64,000 bases of DNA from Azolla caroliniana (lineage: Eukaryota; Polypodiophyta). The notes below the pieces were generated by a model that saw only the letters and a program-made list of their open reading frames with translations, was not told the origin of the DNA and did no database searches. The stretch lies in assembly GCA_043228905.1 (NCBI GenBank), contig JBHGNT010000020.1:9362001-9426000 (forward strand), read 5' to 3'. Shown here in pieces: positions 54,177 through 64,000 of this stretch (its first letter is position 1; the number at the start of each line of letters is the position of its first letter). The position numbers and the translations under genes were made by a program.

Positions 54177-57100
54177 GTCCAGCCAAAATAGGAGCCGTTT
54201 GGTTGGACAACCCTAGATTTGTACAACCCATTAGTGGTTCCATTCCCTCCAAGCAAGTTAACAATGTGTTCCTAGCCCAAGTCATGGTTAGTACTAAAAG
54301 TACTCCCCCAGTACATGTCCTAGCACTTCTAGATTCCAGAGCTAATTCCTGTTTCATGGATCGAAAATTTTCCCAAGCTTCTTAGATATCCTTAAGAAAA
54401 CTTCCTTGCCCCGCATCTGTAGTAGTCATTGATGGTCGTCCGATTGCTTCTAGGAATATTGTAGAAGAGTCAGAACCCATTCAAGTTGTCCTAGGTAGTT
54501 TTGTGTGTGTAGTAGCATTTAATATAATTAGTAGTCCAGAGCATCCCATTGTCCTGGGATTACCTTGGTTTGAATTACATAATCCAGACATAGATTGGAG
54601 AACAAGAGAAGTCCGACATCGACAACCCCAAGAATCTACTCATCGAGTTTCGACCATTTCACTACGTCAATTACGCGAAGAAGGACACAAGGAGGCAATG
54701 TTTCTATTTGCAATATCAGTACATCCTTCCAACACTATTAAGGAGGAATCCTTAGTACAACTTCTGGTGAAATATCACCCTTATGCCGATGTATTTGACA
54801 AGGTAAAAGCTGGTACTCTTCCTCATCATCATCCCTATGATTGTCCCATCGATCTACAACCGGGAGCAGAGCCACCATGGGGACCAATTTACAACTTGTT
54901 CCCCACCGAGTTAGAAGTCCTTCGAGCCTACATAGAGGAGAACTTGGCAAGCGGGTTTATTCGTCATTCGAAATCTCCGGCCGGTGCACCCATCTTCTTT
55001 GTCAAGAAGAAAGATGGCTCACTTCGTCTCGTCGTTGATTACCGTAGCTTAAATAAAGTCACCATCCGTAATAGGTATGCCCTTCCTCTTATATCAAGTC
55101 TTTTAGAGCGAGTTAATGGTGCCAAGTTTTTTACAAAGATTGATCTACGAGGAGCGTATAACCTCGCGCGGATCCCATCGGGAGATGAATGGAAGACCGC
55201 CTTTCGCACGCGGTATGGGCATTTCGAATATACTGTTATGCCGTTCGGTCTAACCAATGCACCCGCAGTCTTTCAACACATGGCAAATGATATATTCAGA
55301 GACCTCTTGGATATCTGTTTGATCATCTATCTGGATGATCTATTGATTTATTCGAAGACCCAGGAAGAGCACGATTCTCATGTACTATTAGTACTAAAAC
55401 GACTCCACGAGCATGGTCTTTATGCCAAGCTAGAAAAATGTAGCTTTGACTGCAAGCAAGTGGAAGTTCTAGGCTACGTCATCTCCTCAAAGGGCATCTC
55501 CATGGATCCAGCTAAAGTCCAAACTATGCTAGAGTGGCAAATTCCACAGTCAGTACGAGATGTGCAATGATTTCTAGGTTTTTCTAACTTCTATCGCAAG
55601 TTTATACAGGATTACTCGAAGATTATTTTACCTCTCACACAACTTACGAAGAAGGGACAAGCATTTCTTTGGTCAAATGAAGCGGACATGGCTTTTCAGC
55701 ATCTTAAGAAAGCCTTTACATCAGCTCCTATTCTAGCTCATGTGGATACAAAGAAACCATTCATCATGGAGGCCGACGCATCGTATTTCGCCCTCGGTAG
55801 CATCCTTTCTCAATAAGGAGATAAAGAAGAGTTACATCCAGTGGCTTTCCATTCGCGCAAATTCGATGCCGCGGAAATCAACCACGAAATACATGACAAG
55901 GAGTTACTAGCCATTGTGGATTCCTTTGTGTAATGGCGGTATTTCTTAGAGGGCTCTCCACATCAGGTCATCGTCTTTAGTGATCACAAAAACCTTGCTT
56001 ATTTCCAGAACGCTCGGGTGCTAAATCGATGGCAAGCTCGGTGGGCTCAATTCCTCACGCGTTTCGACTTCAAAATCATATATCGACCGGGGAAGCAGCA
56101 AAGAAAAGCAGATGCGCTATCACGGCGTTCATATCTTGCACCTCTTCCTGGTGATCCAACATTCGATAATCAAAAGCAAGTAATCTTGGGACCAACACGA
56201 TTGCACACAATGCGGATTTTTCACACCCCAATGGATTCCCAGATTACCGACACCATACGTGCGAACTTGAAGACGGACAATTTTGCTCAAGACATTCTGG
56301 CGCACATTGATACCTCTCGGGCATCCTATTCCCAGTCTCAACAACCATGTATGGACTACCAACAATTCGAATATCATGATGGTTTGGTATTCTTTAAAAA
56401 GCTTGTATATGTACCCGATTGCTCCTGTCGCCTTCAAATCGTCCAAAGTTGTCACCACACCCATATGGAGGGACATTTCGGTAGCACTAAGACGTTGGAT
56501 CTAGTTCAACGATCCTTTTGGTGGCCCCATATGCGACGTTTTGTTGGCGACTACGTTCAGACCTGTGATGCTTTCTGCCGAGCAAAGATGCCACAACACT
56601 ATCCATATGGCTTGTTGGAACCCTTACCGATTCCAAGTAAGTCGTGGCAGTCTATTTGTCTTGACTTTATCACAAATCTGTTGGTCTCGAAGGGATTCGA
56701 TGCTATCTTAACCGTCGTCGATCGATATACAAAGATGACACATTTTGTGCCGTGTACTAAGGCCATCACTAGCGAGGAAACCGCCGCCCTTGTCATGCGT
56801 GAGGTATTTCGGCATCATGGCCTCCCAGACAGTATCATCAGTGACCGAGGACCGCAATTCGTCTCCAAATTTTGGCAGCATCTCTTCAAGATGCTCAAGG
56901 TCTCTTGCAACCTCTCCTCCGGCTACCATCCTCAGACCGATGGGCAGGCGGAACGAATAAACCAAACGCTAGAGCAATATCTCTGGTGTTTCCTGAGTTA
57001 TCAATAGGACGATTGCACCGAGATTCTCCACTTTGCGGAGTTTGCGTATAATAATGTTGTTCACTCCTCGACTCAAGTCTCCCCATTCTATGCTTATACC

Positions 57101-57756
57101 GGTTCTCATCCTTGCTGGTTGGTGATCGACACCCCGGAGCTACCTACCAATCCTCGTGCCGAGGATCATTTGGAGAGACTACGCAAGATCCAGATGGATC
57201 TCTCTACTCATCTTCGTCATGCTCAACAGACACAGAAGACTTACGCGGATCGTCATCGGCTTCCCTCCTCTTTTGCCATCGGAGATCGAGTATGGCTTTT
57301 ACGTCGTCACATCAAGACTACTCGACCGTGCGACAAGTTGGATTATCGACGACTCGGTCCTTTCCATATTACCGGTAAGGTTAATGATGTCATGTTCCAC
57401 CTTGATCTTCCTCCGCATCTTCGGATACATCCGGTCTTCCATAGTTTTCTTCTTGAACCTTATAATAAAGCAAACACTATTCCCAATCATGTTACACCAC
57501 CGCCGCCCCCGCTTGAGTTAGACGCCAGCCCGGAGTATGAAGTTGCTACCATCCTCGACTCCAAATTTGTTCGCAACAAACTTTATTATTTGGTCGAGAT
57601 TGGCTCGGCTATAGTTCGAGTGAACGTACTTGGGAACTCGTCGAGCATATCGCCAATGCTCAAGATCTTCTTGCTGAGTTCCATCGGAAGTTTCCGGACA
57701 AACCCGGTCCGCAATCAGCGCCGACTCGTTCCACTCATCGCCTTAAGGGGGAGATA
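54161..57756 (+). pseudogene. Gyp-C pol remnant
   Basis: Protease (DSRANS, with the active-site Gly changed), RT with YLDDLLIYS (about 55330-55355), RNase H, integrase and chromodomain are all recognisable. Stops lie near 54383, 55568, 55814, 55931 and 57004. A frameshift lies near 57595 in the chromodomain. Large open pieces: 54503-55570, 56018-57007, 57119-57757. Confidence 0.93.
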
Positions 57757-57757
57757 G

Positions 57758-58087
57758 TGTCATGATATGGAAAGACTCAAACCCATGACCTTATGTTATA
57801 TGGGTCGAGCTCTTGACCACTATACCATCTATTGTAATACGTAAGATATTATTTTCATTTAAGTTTTATTATAGGAAATTAATGTATATTCTAGATTTCT
57901 CTGGAACATTCTAGAAGCTTCAGGATTACTCCTGAGGACACTATAAAAGAAGGCACTAGGCATTATGTTGAACCAAATTGGTTCAACGCCAGTCTTAAGC
58001 CTCTTAGCCATTTTGTACTTATCCTTCACATAATATATTGGTTGTTATCATCATCACTCTCTCTCTCATCCTCGCTATCTCTCTTTT

Positions 58088-58129
<42 letters not shown>

Positions 58130-58218
58130 GAGTCTTACGCAGTCCTGTCCTCTTAGTACTAATAGTACTTCTCTTCTTTAGTACTTATTCCATCTCTGCT
58201 TTAGTACTATTCTTGATA
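57758..58218 (+). repeat. Gyp-C 3' LTR (461 bp)
   Basis: It starts TGTCATGATATGG and ends ATTCTTGATA (the terminal CA is mutated to TA). It keeps TATAAAAG and the AAATTGGTTCAA start-site motif, and is followed by GAGAC. It differs from the 5' LTR in CT tract length and at several bases. Confidence 0.96.
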
Positions 58219-58223
58219 GAGAC

Positions 58224-59284
58224 GACACTCCACATCCCATCGAGCATATCGGGGATGTCCCTCTGAGCCATGTCGGCCTGAAGGGAATCATGAGGAATGT
58301 CTTGCATGTACCGATGATAACCTAGAATTTGGTGTCGGTCGGCTAGATCGTGGACCAAGGAATGCAGGTGCGGTTCGCTCACCACGGATGCTTCATCGAG
58401 GAGGAAGGCCGGATCATCGCACAAGGTTGCCAGGATGGAAGAATGTTCATCCTGGAAACCAATAATGTGGGCACCCCTATGTTTGCGAAAGGACAGAAGG
58501 TCGAGTTGGACATCGACTTGTGGCATAAGCGGATCGGCCACACGAACTTCCAGAAGTTTCAGGAGATGTAGTCGAAACATGTGGTTTCCGGACTACCGAA
58601 GTTTAGTCGCCGAAAAGGCCAAATTTGTGAAGCTTGTCAACTTGGGAAGCAACATAGGCTTCCATTCACCAATGAGAAGAATCAGAGTCAAAATAAGCTC
58701 GATCTTATCCATTCAGATGTATGGGGATTGGCACAAAACGTGAGCATCGACGGGAGTCGATATTTCCTTTCCTTCATCGACGATTTCAGCCGACACACCT
58801 AGATCTATTTGATCGAGAAAAAGAGCGAAGCCTTCTTGTGTTTCTGGGACCTAAAGAGTCATGTCGAACGAGAAACCAGACGAAAGATCAAGTGTTTGAG
58901 TTTGGATGGCGGAAAAGCATATTTTTCTAGCCAGTTCACAAGTTATCTACAGACCAAGGGAATCCGATGTAAGTTCTCTTGTAGATACACGTTGGAGCAG
59001 AACGACGTGGCCGAACATCGGAATAGGACGTTGGTAGAAGCGGCGAGGGAAATGCTAGAGGAGAAGACCCTGGATTTATTGGACCAAAGTTGACCGAAGC
59101 AATTTGGACTGCCGTCTACATACACAATTGGATATTGCCTCAAGGACAAAGGTGTCGCCGCACGAACCGTATTTCGCGTAGAAGCCAAACTTGGCGCACC
59201 TTTGCGTATTCGGCAACATTGCATAAGTGCATGTGCCGAATGAGAAGCGGAAGAAGCTAGATGCCAAGGCTGAGAAGTGTATCT
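58224..59284 (+). pseudogene. Cop-F GAG-pre-integrase and integrase
   Basis: HHCC residues are in LWHKRIGHTNFQ and ICEACQLGK (about 58521-58645). The core follows with IHSDVWG (first Asp, about 58710) and LSLDGGKAYFS (58890-58925, equivalent to the second Asp region), then QNDVAEHRNRTLVEAARE (about 59000-59055) holding the Glu. A TAG lies after FQEM (58569) and another after SRHT (58800). From about 59285 the sequence matches a different copia. Confidence 0.87.
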
Positions 59285-61736
59285 TAGTGGACCGAATCTA
59301 GACTGGTTGAGCCGGAGTGGCCAACCGAATAACGAGCCAATCGAGGAAGAGGCCGAAATCAAAGTCCCCAGAATCGAGATAAGTCGGGGACGAGGTCGAA
59401 GTCAAGGGGAAGGCCCACGTTCTTCTATTGTGGGAAGCCGACATTCCCGAAAGGAAAAAGGGGGAGCTAACGGTGTGCACCTGAAGAAGATTTCAGACAA
59501 CAAGAACAACTCAGGAATCGCGACAAGTGAGGAGGATTTGCTGCTTATCAATGAGCAGAACGAAGTGAACCTTGTCAGCGATGAATCGACATGGGTGGTC
59601 GATTCGGGTGCGTCATTCCACCTAACCCCGATCGGAAATGCTTCTCATCTTACAGAGCCAAAGATCTCGGATTTGTAAAGATGGGAAATGAAGGAGCATG
59701 CCGAATCGTCGGCATAGGAGATGTGTGTTTGGTAACATCAACTGGGTGTAGACTTGTGTTGAGAGATGTACGACATGTTCCGGAAGTTCGACTGAACTTG
59801 ATATCATCCAGTCAGTTGGATTACGAAGCGGGTAGCATTCGGAACGACGTCATGAAGTTCTGCAAGGGAAACCTGGTCGTGGCCCGAGCCCGAAAGACAA
59901 ACACACTATACTTGATGCATGCTCGATTAGGACGAGAGGAAGTCAATGTGGCAGTTGATACAGTCGGTGAGCTATGGCACAAGTGGCTATGTCACATGAG
60001 GCAGAAGGGGATGTGAAAGCTTGCTGAGGATAACCTTATACCGGAGGTAAAGAACGTGCAACTAGAGAAGTGCACAAATTTCTTGGCCAACAAGTAGAAC
60101 CGAATCTCCTTCCGATCGAGGACCCCGATGAGGAGGAAAATGTCACTGGAACTCGTGCATACGGATGTATGCTACGTGGATACAAAGTCGCATGTTGGTT
60201 CACAGTATTTTGTGACCTTCATAGATGACTGTAGCTGGAAGTTGTGGGCTTCGATGCTAAAGATGAAGGATAAAGTATTATCCATCTTCAAGGAGTTCTA
60301 AGCAAGAGCCGAAAGAGAAATCGGCCAGAAACTTAAGGCAGTTCGAGCGGACAATGGTGGAGAGTACCGCGGACCGTTCGAAGAATATTTCCAAGCATAG
60401 GGAATCCGACTCGAGTATACCGTGCCGAAGACGCCAAAGCTTAACAGGTTGGCCAAGAGGATTAATCGGACCATAATGGAGAGGGTTTGAAGTATGCGTG
60501 CACATGCAAAGTTATCGAAGACGTTCTAGGTTGAGGCACTGATGACAGTAACGTATGTGATAAACCGATCACCCTCAATACCCTTGGACAATGATATTCC
60601 AAAGGGTGTGGAGTGGCAAAGACATTTCATACCGACACTTGAGGGTGTTCGGATGTCTTGCCTATGTGCATGTTGCAAAGGACCAGAGGGGGAAGCTTGA
60701 CCCGAAATCTCGGCCATGTATATTTCTTGGCTACGGCGACGATGAATTCGGCTATTGGCTATGGTACTTAGCCGAGAAGAAGGTGATTAGGAGCCAAGAA
60801 ATCGTCTTCATGGAAGAGAAGACAACTGCCGATTGGGAGATTGAGAATAAGTCTCCAACTACCGAATCGAGCCAAGTCGATGCTCGGCCGAATCGAGTAG
60901 AAGTCAATTCGATCGAAATCGAATCTGAGCAAGTTGGCCGATTTAATACTCGGCAAAATTGAGAACCGACTGAAGAACAAGGTGAACCAGCCGAACAAGG
61001 AAACGAATTTGACTTGACCGAAGAAGTCGACGAAGAACGGACCATGCCAAATGGAGACCGAGGGTATCACATGAGAGAGGGAGGGCCCCTAGAAGATTGC
61101 CGGATGAAGAGCATGTATTGCTAACTGATGAGGGGGAGCTAGAAAGATTTGAAGAAGCTAAGAACGATACCCACAATAGAAAGTGGTTAAGTGCCATGAA
61201 AGAGGAGATGGATTCCTTGCATGAGAACACCACACATACGAATTGACCGAATTGCCGAAAGGGAAGAAGGCACTATGGAATAAGTGGGTATACAAATTGA
61301 AGTCGAGAGATGGCGGAAATCCACCTAGATACAAAGCATGAATTGTTGTGAAAGGTTTTCAACAGAAGAAGGGTGTTAATTTCAACGAAATATTTTCCCT
61401 CGTCATAAAGATGACGTCAATTCGAACAGTGCTGAGCATAGCAGCCAACATGGACCTTGAAGTCGAGCAGCTAGATGTCAAGACTGTCTTCCTTCATGGA
61501 GATTTGGAGGAAGAGATATACATGCACCAGCCGGAAGGATTCGAAGTAAAAGGTAAAGAAAACCTAGTATGCCGATTGAGAAAGAGCTTGTATGGGGTGA
61601 AGCAAGCACCTCGGCAATGGTACCGAAAATTCAAATCCTTCATGACTAGCAACAAGTACCACAAAACACAAGTCAATCACTGTGTGTTTGTGAAGAAGTT
61701 TGATGGAGGAGATTTCCACATACTCCTGTTGTACGT
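59285..61736 (+). mobile_element. Cop-G: copia internal fragment of the Cop-A/Cop-D family
   Basis: This plus-strand internal region, without LTRs, has a gag linker with a decayed knuckle (about 59390-59450), protease VVDSGASFHLTP (59594-59630), GAG-pre-integrase (ELWHKWLCHMRQKG, about 59965-60015), an integrase core with many stops (60000-60560), the integrase C-terminus (IFLGYGDDEFGYWLWY, 60720-60770), an acidic linker, and RT from about 61220. RT is cut exactly between YV and the catalytic Asp pair, at 61736. It is fused at its left end to Cop-F integrase. Confidence 0.88.
61348..61736 (+). pseudogene. Cop-G RT, truncated at the catalytic site
   Basis: Open from KGFQQKKGVNF through VEQLDVKTVFLHGDLEEEIY and SLYGVKQAPRQWYRKF to ILLLYV. 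The YVDD motif is broken because an LTR-like unit begins at 61737. The earlier part of RT (about 61240-61345) has a frameshift and a TGA. Confidence 0.9.
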
Positions 61737-62135
61737 TGTCGTGAAGATCCGTCACTACGTGCGGATCGTGAGGTGGAACCGTCGGGGTTCTAGACCGGAA
61801 GGACTCAAAGTTGGTGCTAGCTTTAGCGAGAAAGGATTTAAGATAGATTGAAAGAGAGAGAGATTGCGATAAGATAGAACGCTTGATTTTATATTGAGAG
61901 AGAGATTAAGATTGAACTCTTGACTTTAGATTGGAAGAACAAGGTATATCATCAAAAAGTTAAAAAATTTTCTTCTTAATATTAATTTTGATATAAAGTA
62001 CAAAACTCTTGCAGACCTCCATCTTTTTGTACTAAGATATTAATAGTATTTTCACTATTATTGTTTTATATGATTCATACTCGATTTCGTATGTTTTATG
62101 CGATTTTCACACCATTGCTGAAAATCTTCACGACA
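61737..62135. repeat. 399-bp LTR-like unit with 12-bp inverted ends
   Basis: It begins TGTCGTGAAGAT and ends ATCTTCACGACA, a perfect 12-bp inverted repeat with TG...CA ends. Just inside the left end is a hairpin, GATCCG...CGGATC. Flanking bases TACGT and TCCAC do not match, so no target duplication supports a simple insertion. Read on the minus strand, the purine-rich GGTGAGGGTGGA (62136-62147) directly precedes it, so it may be the 3' LTR of a minus-strand element containing 62256-63586. A MITE is an alternative. Confidence 0.55.
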
Positions 62136-62255
62136 TCCACCCTCACCAAACCGCACGTCCTTTGGTATGTGCCAAGAAGAGAGAATGTGAGATTTCGGCA
62201 ATGGTGATTAGCATGACTCCGCAACGTCGAGCATGTCTGTTTCTTTGTACTCGAA

Positions 62256-63586
62256 TCATTGTTGCCACCCAATCCACCATATCATTCGTTTTTTCTTTGC
62301 TTTACCATGACTTGTTGTCATGGTCCCTTGCTCTCTTCTTGAGGATAATCGTTTAAGCCTCATGAATGTTCCACCTTCATCTCGGCCATCTCTTTGCTCA
62401 AGGCACTTTGACTCGTTCACAGTAGTGTCTTTGATAGATGTTTTGATCACATCCTTCGGATCCTCATGGCTTGTTTGGGCATCGCCATCCCTTGTCATAT
62501 TTTGCTCAAAGTCTTTGTTGCACATATCAGCTTTAACCCTTGCTTCTTCCCCATCACTATCCTTCTCTTGGGTAAGTCTCTAGAATGAGTGTGGATAGAC
62601 CTATACATTTCCATCGTTCGCCTTTTTCGTGCTGCATTTAGCCATTTCCATCTTAAAGTTGTTCGAATTAGCATTGACCTTTTCTTCCTCGCCGCCAGCT
62701 TCCGTTTCTTGGGTCTTACATCGGTTAACGCCCAAGTCTCTAGAACTATTGCGGGGAAAGGCTCTTCATGGCCATTCACCATCTTTGCCTTGATGTCATT
62801 TTCCATAGCTATTCCTTCAAACTCATGGGCCTCGTGCACATCGATCCTTTTTATTGAGCAATCCCTTATTATGCTTCTCTTTTCATCGCATGTATTAGTT
62901 TTGACCTTCGGTTCTTCGCCATCACCTCCCATCTCTTGGGTCTTACATCGGTTCTCGGACGCAATTGCCCAAGTCTCTGGAACAAGTGTGGAGAAAACTT
63001 GGCCGTCATCATTGGTGGTATTATCTTGGTCCTTCTCTTCCTTTTCGCCACCATCCGTCTCTTGGGTCTCACATTGGTTCTCAGATGCAACTGCCCAAGT
63101 CTCTAGATGGAGTGTTGAGAAAGTCTCCACATGACCATCCGCCATTGACTCGTTCATAGCCATCTCCGACTCGATGTCGTTTTTCATGGCTATCTCTTCA
63201 ATCTCATGGGCCTCGCACCCATTGACCCTCTTGATCAAGCAAGCTTCGATTATCCTTCTCTCTTCATCGCATGTATTCTTTTCGACCTTCGGCTCCTCAC
63301 CGACACCTTCTGTCTCTTGGGTCTCACATTGGTTCTTTGACGCAACTGCCCAAGTCTCTGGACCATGTGTGGAGAAAATCCGGCCATGGTCGTTGTCGAC
63401 GCTTGTTATCTTGTTTAAAGTCACCTCCTCAATGTCGTCTTTAGTGTCTAGATCCTCAATTACACTAGCCTCGCTCTCTTTATCTCCATTGATGCAAGCT
63501 TCGATTTGTCTTGTTCCATCATCCATTGTTTCGAACTCGACGCATGTTCCGAAACATTCGACCTCCTTTGAAATGGCCACCATCAT
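62256..63586 (-). pseudogene. Unrecognised acidic protein with degenerate internal repeats
   Basis: A minus-strand ORF runs 63586-62495. Its sequence repeats a unit built on FSTxxPETWAxASENxCxTQE, an acidic GEEPKV segment, then CDEERRIIEAC and EAHEIEEIAMKNDIE. Units begin near 63400, 63120, 63000 and 62760, with a decayed fifth near 62590. In the fourth unit a ~10-base deletion shifts the frame, and reading continues to 62256 in another frame (with NKDFEQNMTRDGDAQTSHED). The upstream end is cut by the LTR at 63624. No domain is recognised. It could be the coding part of a non-autonomous LTR element or a captured host gene. Confidence 0.45.
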
Positions 63587-63623
63587 CCTCGAGTCATCAT
63601 CAATCTTCTTTTTATGTTGGATG

Positions 63624-64000
63624 TGTTAGGAAACAAGTCCCTCTGGATGCAAGTGAGAAGAATAGTACTGATGAGCAAAATCGGCCGAGGCCGGAACCAG
63701 ATGTGGAGTACCCGGCAACGGAAGACCCGGTGAGAACCGGATGTGGAGTACCCGGCAACGGAAGACCCGGTGAGAACCGGATGTGGAGTACCCGGCAACG
63801 GAAGACCTAGTGAGAACCGGATGACGAGTACCCAACAAGAGCCGGATGACGAGTACCCGGCAAGAGCCGGATGGCGAAGACCCGGTGAGAAGTGCTCACC
63901 GGATGAAGGGACATATTCGTAAATATGTTTTCTGAGAGTCCATTGGGGTTATATTTGTAAATAGCCGAAAAGTCATATTAGTATAAATATGACTTAGGGA
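63624..64000 (+). repeat. Cop-H: start of a copia LTR (runs off the window)
   Basis: It begins TGTTAGGAAACAAGTCCCTC. Its later part (63910-64000) matches the inverse of the Cop-A and Cop-D LTRs (ATATTYGTAAATATG, TATTTGTAAATAGCC, TATAAATATGACTTAGGGA). It carries a minisatellite at 63697-63891: three 40-bp units starting CCGGATGTGGAGTACCCGG (the first has CCAG), then three 25-bp units starting CCGGATG. Confidence 0.88.

Larger units (their letters stand above)
52438..58218 (+). mobile_element. Gyp-C: full-length but decayed chromovirus
   Basis: LTRs are at 52438-52920 and 57758-58218, with target duplication GAGAC (52433-52437 and 58219-58223). It is collinear with Gyp-B throughout. Many stops and small frameshifts show it is older than Gyp-B. 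It interrupts the Cop-F protease/GAG-pre-integrase region. Confidence 0.97.
50859..59284 (+). mobile_element. Cop-F: copia element split by Gyp-C and truncated
   Basis: The plus-strand 5' LTR is at about 50859-51282, with a degenerate initiator-Met primer site (GGGTATCAAAGC, 51283-51294). Gag and protease run to 52437, Gyp-C follows (52438-58218), then GAG-pre-integrase and integrase run to about 59280, where Cop-G sequence starts. RT, RNase H and 3' LTR are absent. Many stops. Confidence 0.88.

Noticed and set aside
1-64000. An intact autonomous retrotransposon
   Set aside because: Gyp-B comes closest but has a frameshift in RT; every other element has several stops, deletions or missing ends.

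Overview
The window is nuclear DNA of a flowering plant. One intact host gene is visible, a ten-exon gene for 20S proteasome subunit alpha-2 (42188-47975, +), with GT-AG introns and a 235-residue product as in plant PAB/PSMA2. Almost everything else is nested and decayed transposable-element sequence, mostly Ty1/copia and Ty3/gypsy LTR retrotransposons, with LINE-type remnants, tRNA-derived SINE-like pieces, several LTRs or solo LTRs, and one broken gene of the DUF7869 type.

Layout. 1-3959: truncated Ty3/gypsy chromovirus Gyp-A (minus). 3960-9369: AT-rich intergenic DNA with a LINE remnant, LTR tail repeats, SINE-like units and a perfect 154-bp tandem duplication. 9370-19045: copia element Cop-A (minus) with matching LTRs and a perfect 5-bp target duplication (TCTTT); it holds a 3.7-kb insertion (gag-like ORF, LTR-like pieces) and a 0.6-kb insertion in its integrase. 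19046-22053: two copia remnants, Cop-B and Cop-C. 22054-26960: LTR-like DNA, the DUF7869-type pseudogene (minus) and a 13-unit palindrome array of 41-bp period. 27358-30252: copia remnant Cop-D. 30253-36703: the start of Gyp-D, split by the nearly perfect chromovirus Gyp-B (30634-36310, target duplication AAAAT, LTRs differing at one base by eye). 36704-37950: an inverted copy of 4661-5516, split by a solo LTR with target duplication GGTTC. 37951-41058: deleted copia Cop-E. 41565-42007: a minisatellite just upstream of the proteasome gene. 48000-50858: intergenic DNA and a LINE 3' end. 50859-59284: copia Cop-F, split by chromovirus Gyp-C (52438-58218, target duplication GAGAC). 59285-61736: copia Cop-G. 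61737-63623: an LTR-like unit next to an unrecognised repetitive acidic ORF. 63624-64000: the start of another copia LTR.

How the parts relate. The three chromovirus copies (Gyp-A, -B, -C) are one family: gag with a CCHC knuckle, then protease, RT, RNase H, integrase and a C-terminal chromodomain. They lack the usual plant tRNA-Met primer site. The 12 bases that start 3 nt after the LTR are instead the exact complement of 12 bases at the predicted 5' end of the transcript, the layout of self-priming Tf1-type elements. The copia copies have ordinary initiator tRNA-Met primer sites. Gyp-B is the youngest insertion and is damaged at only one obvious place (a one-base deletion in RT). All other element genes carry several stops, frameshifts or deletions.
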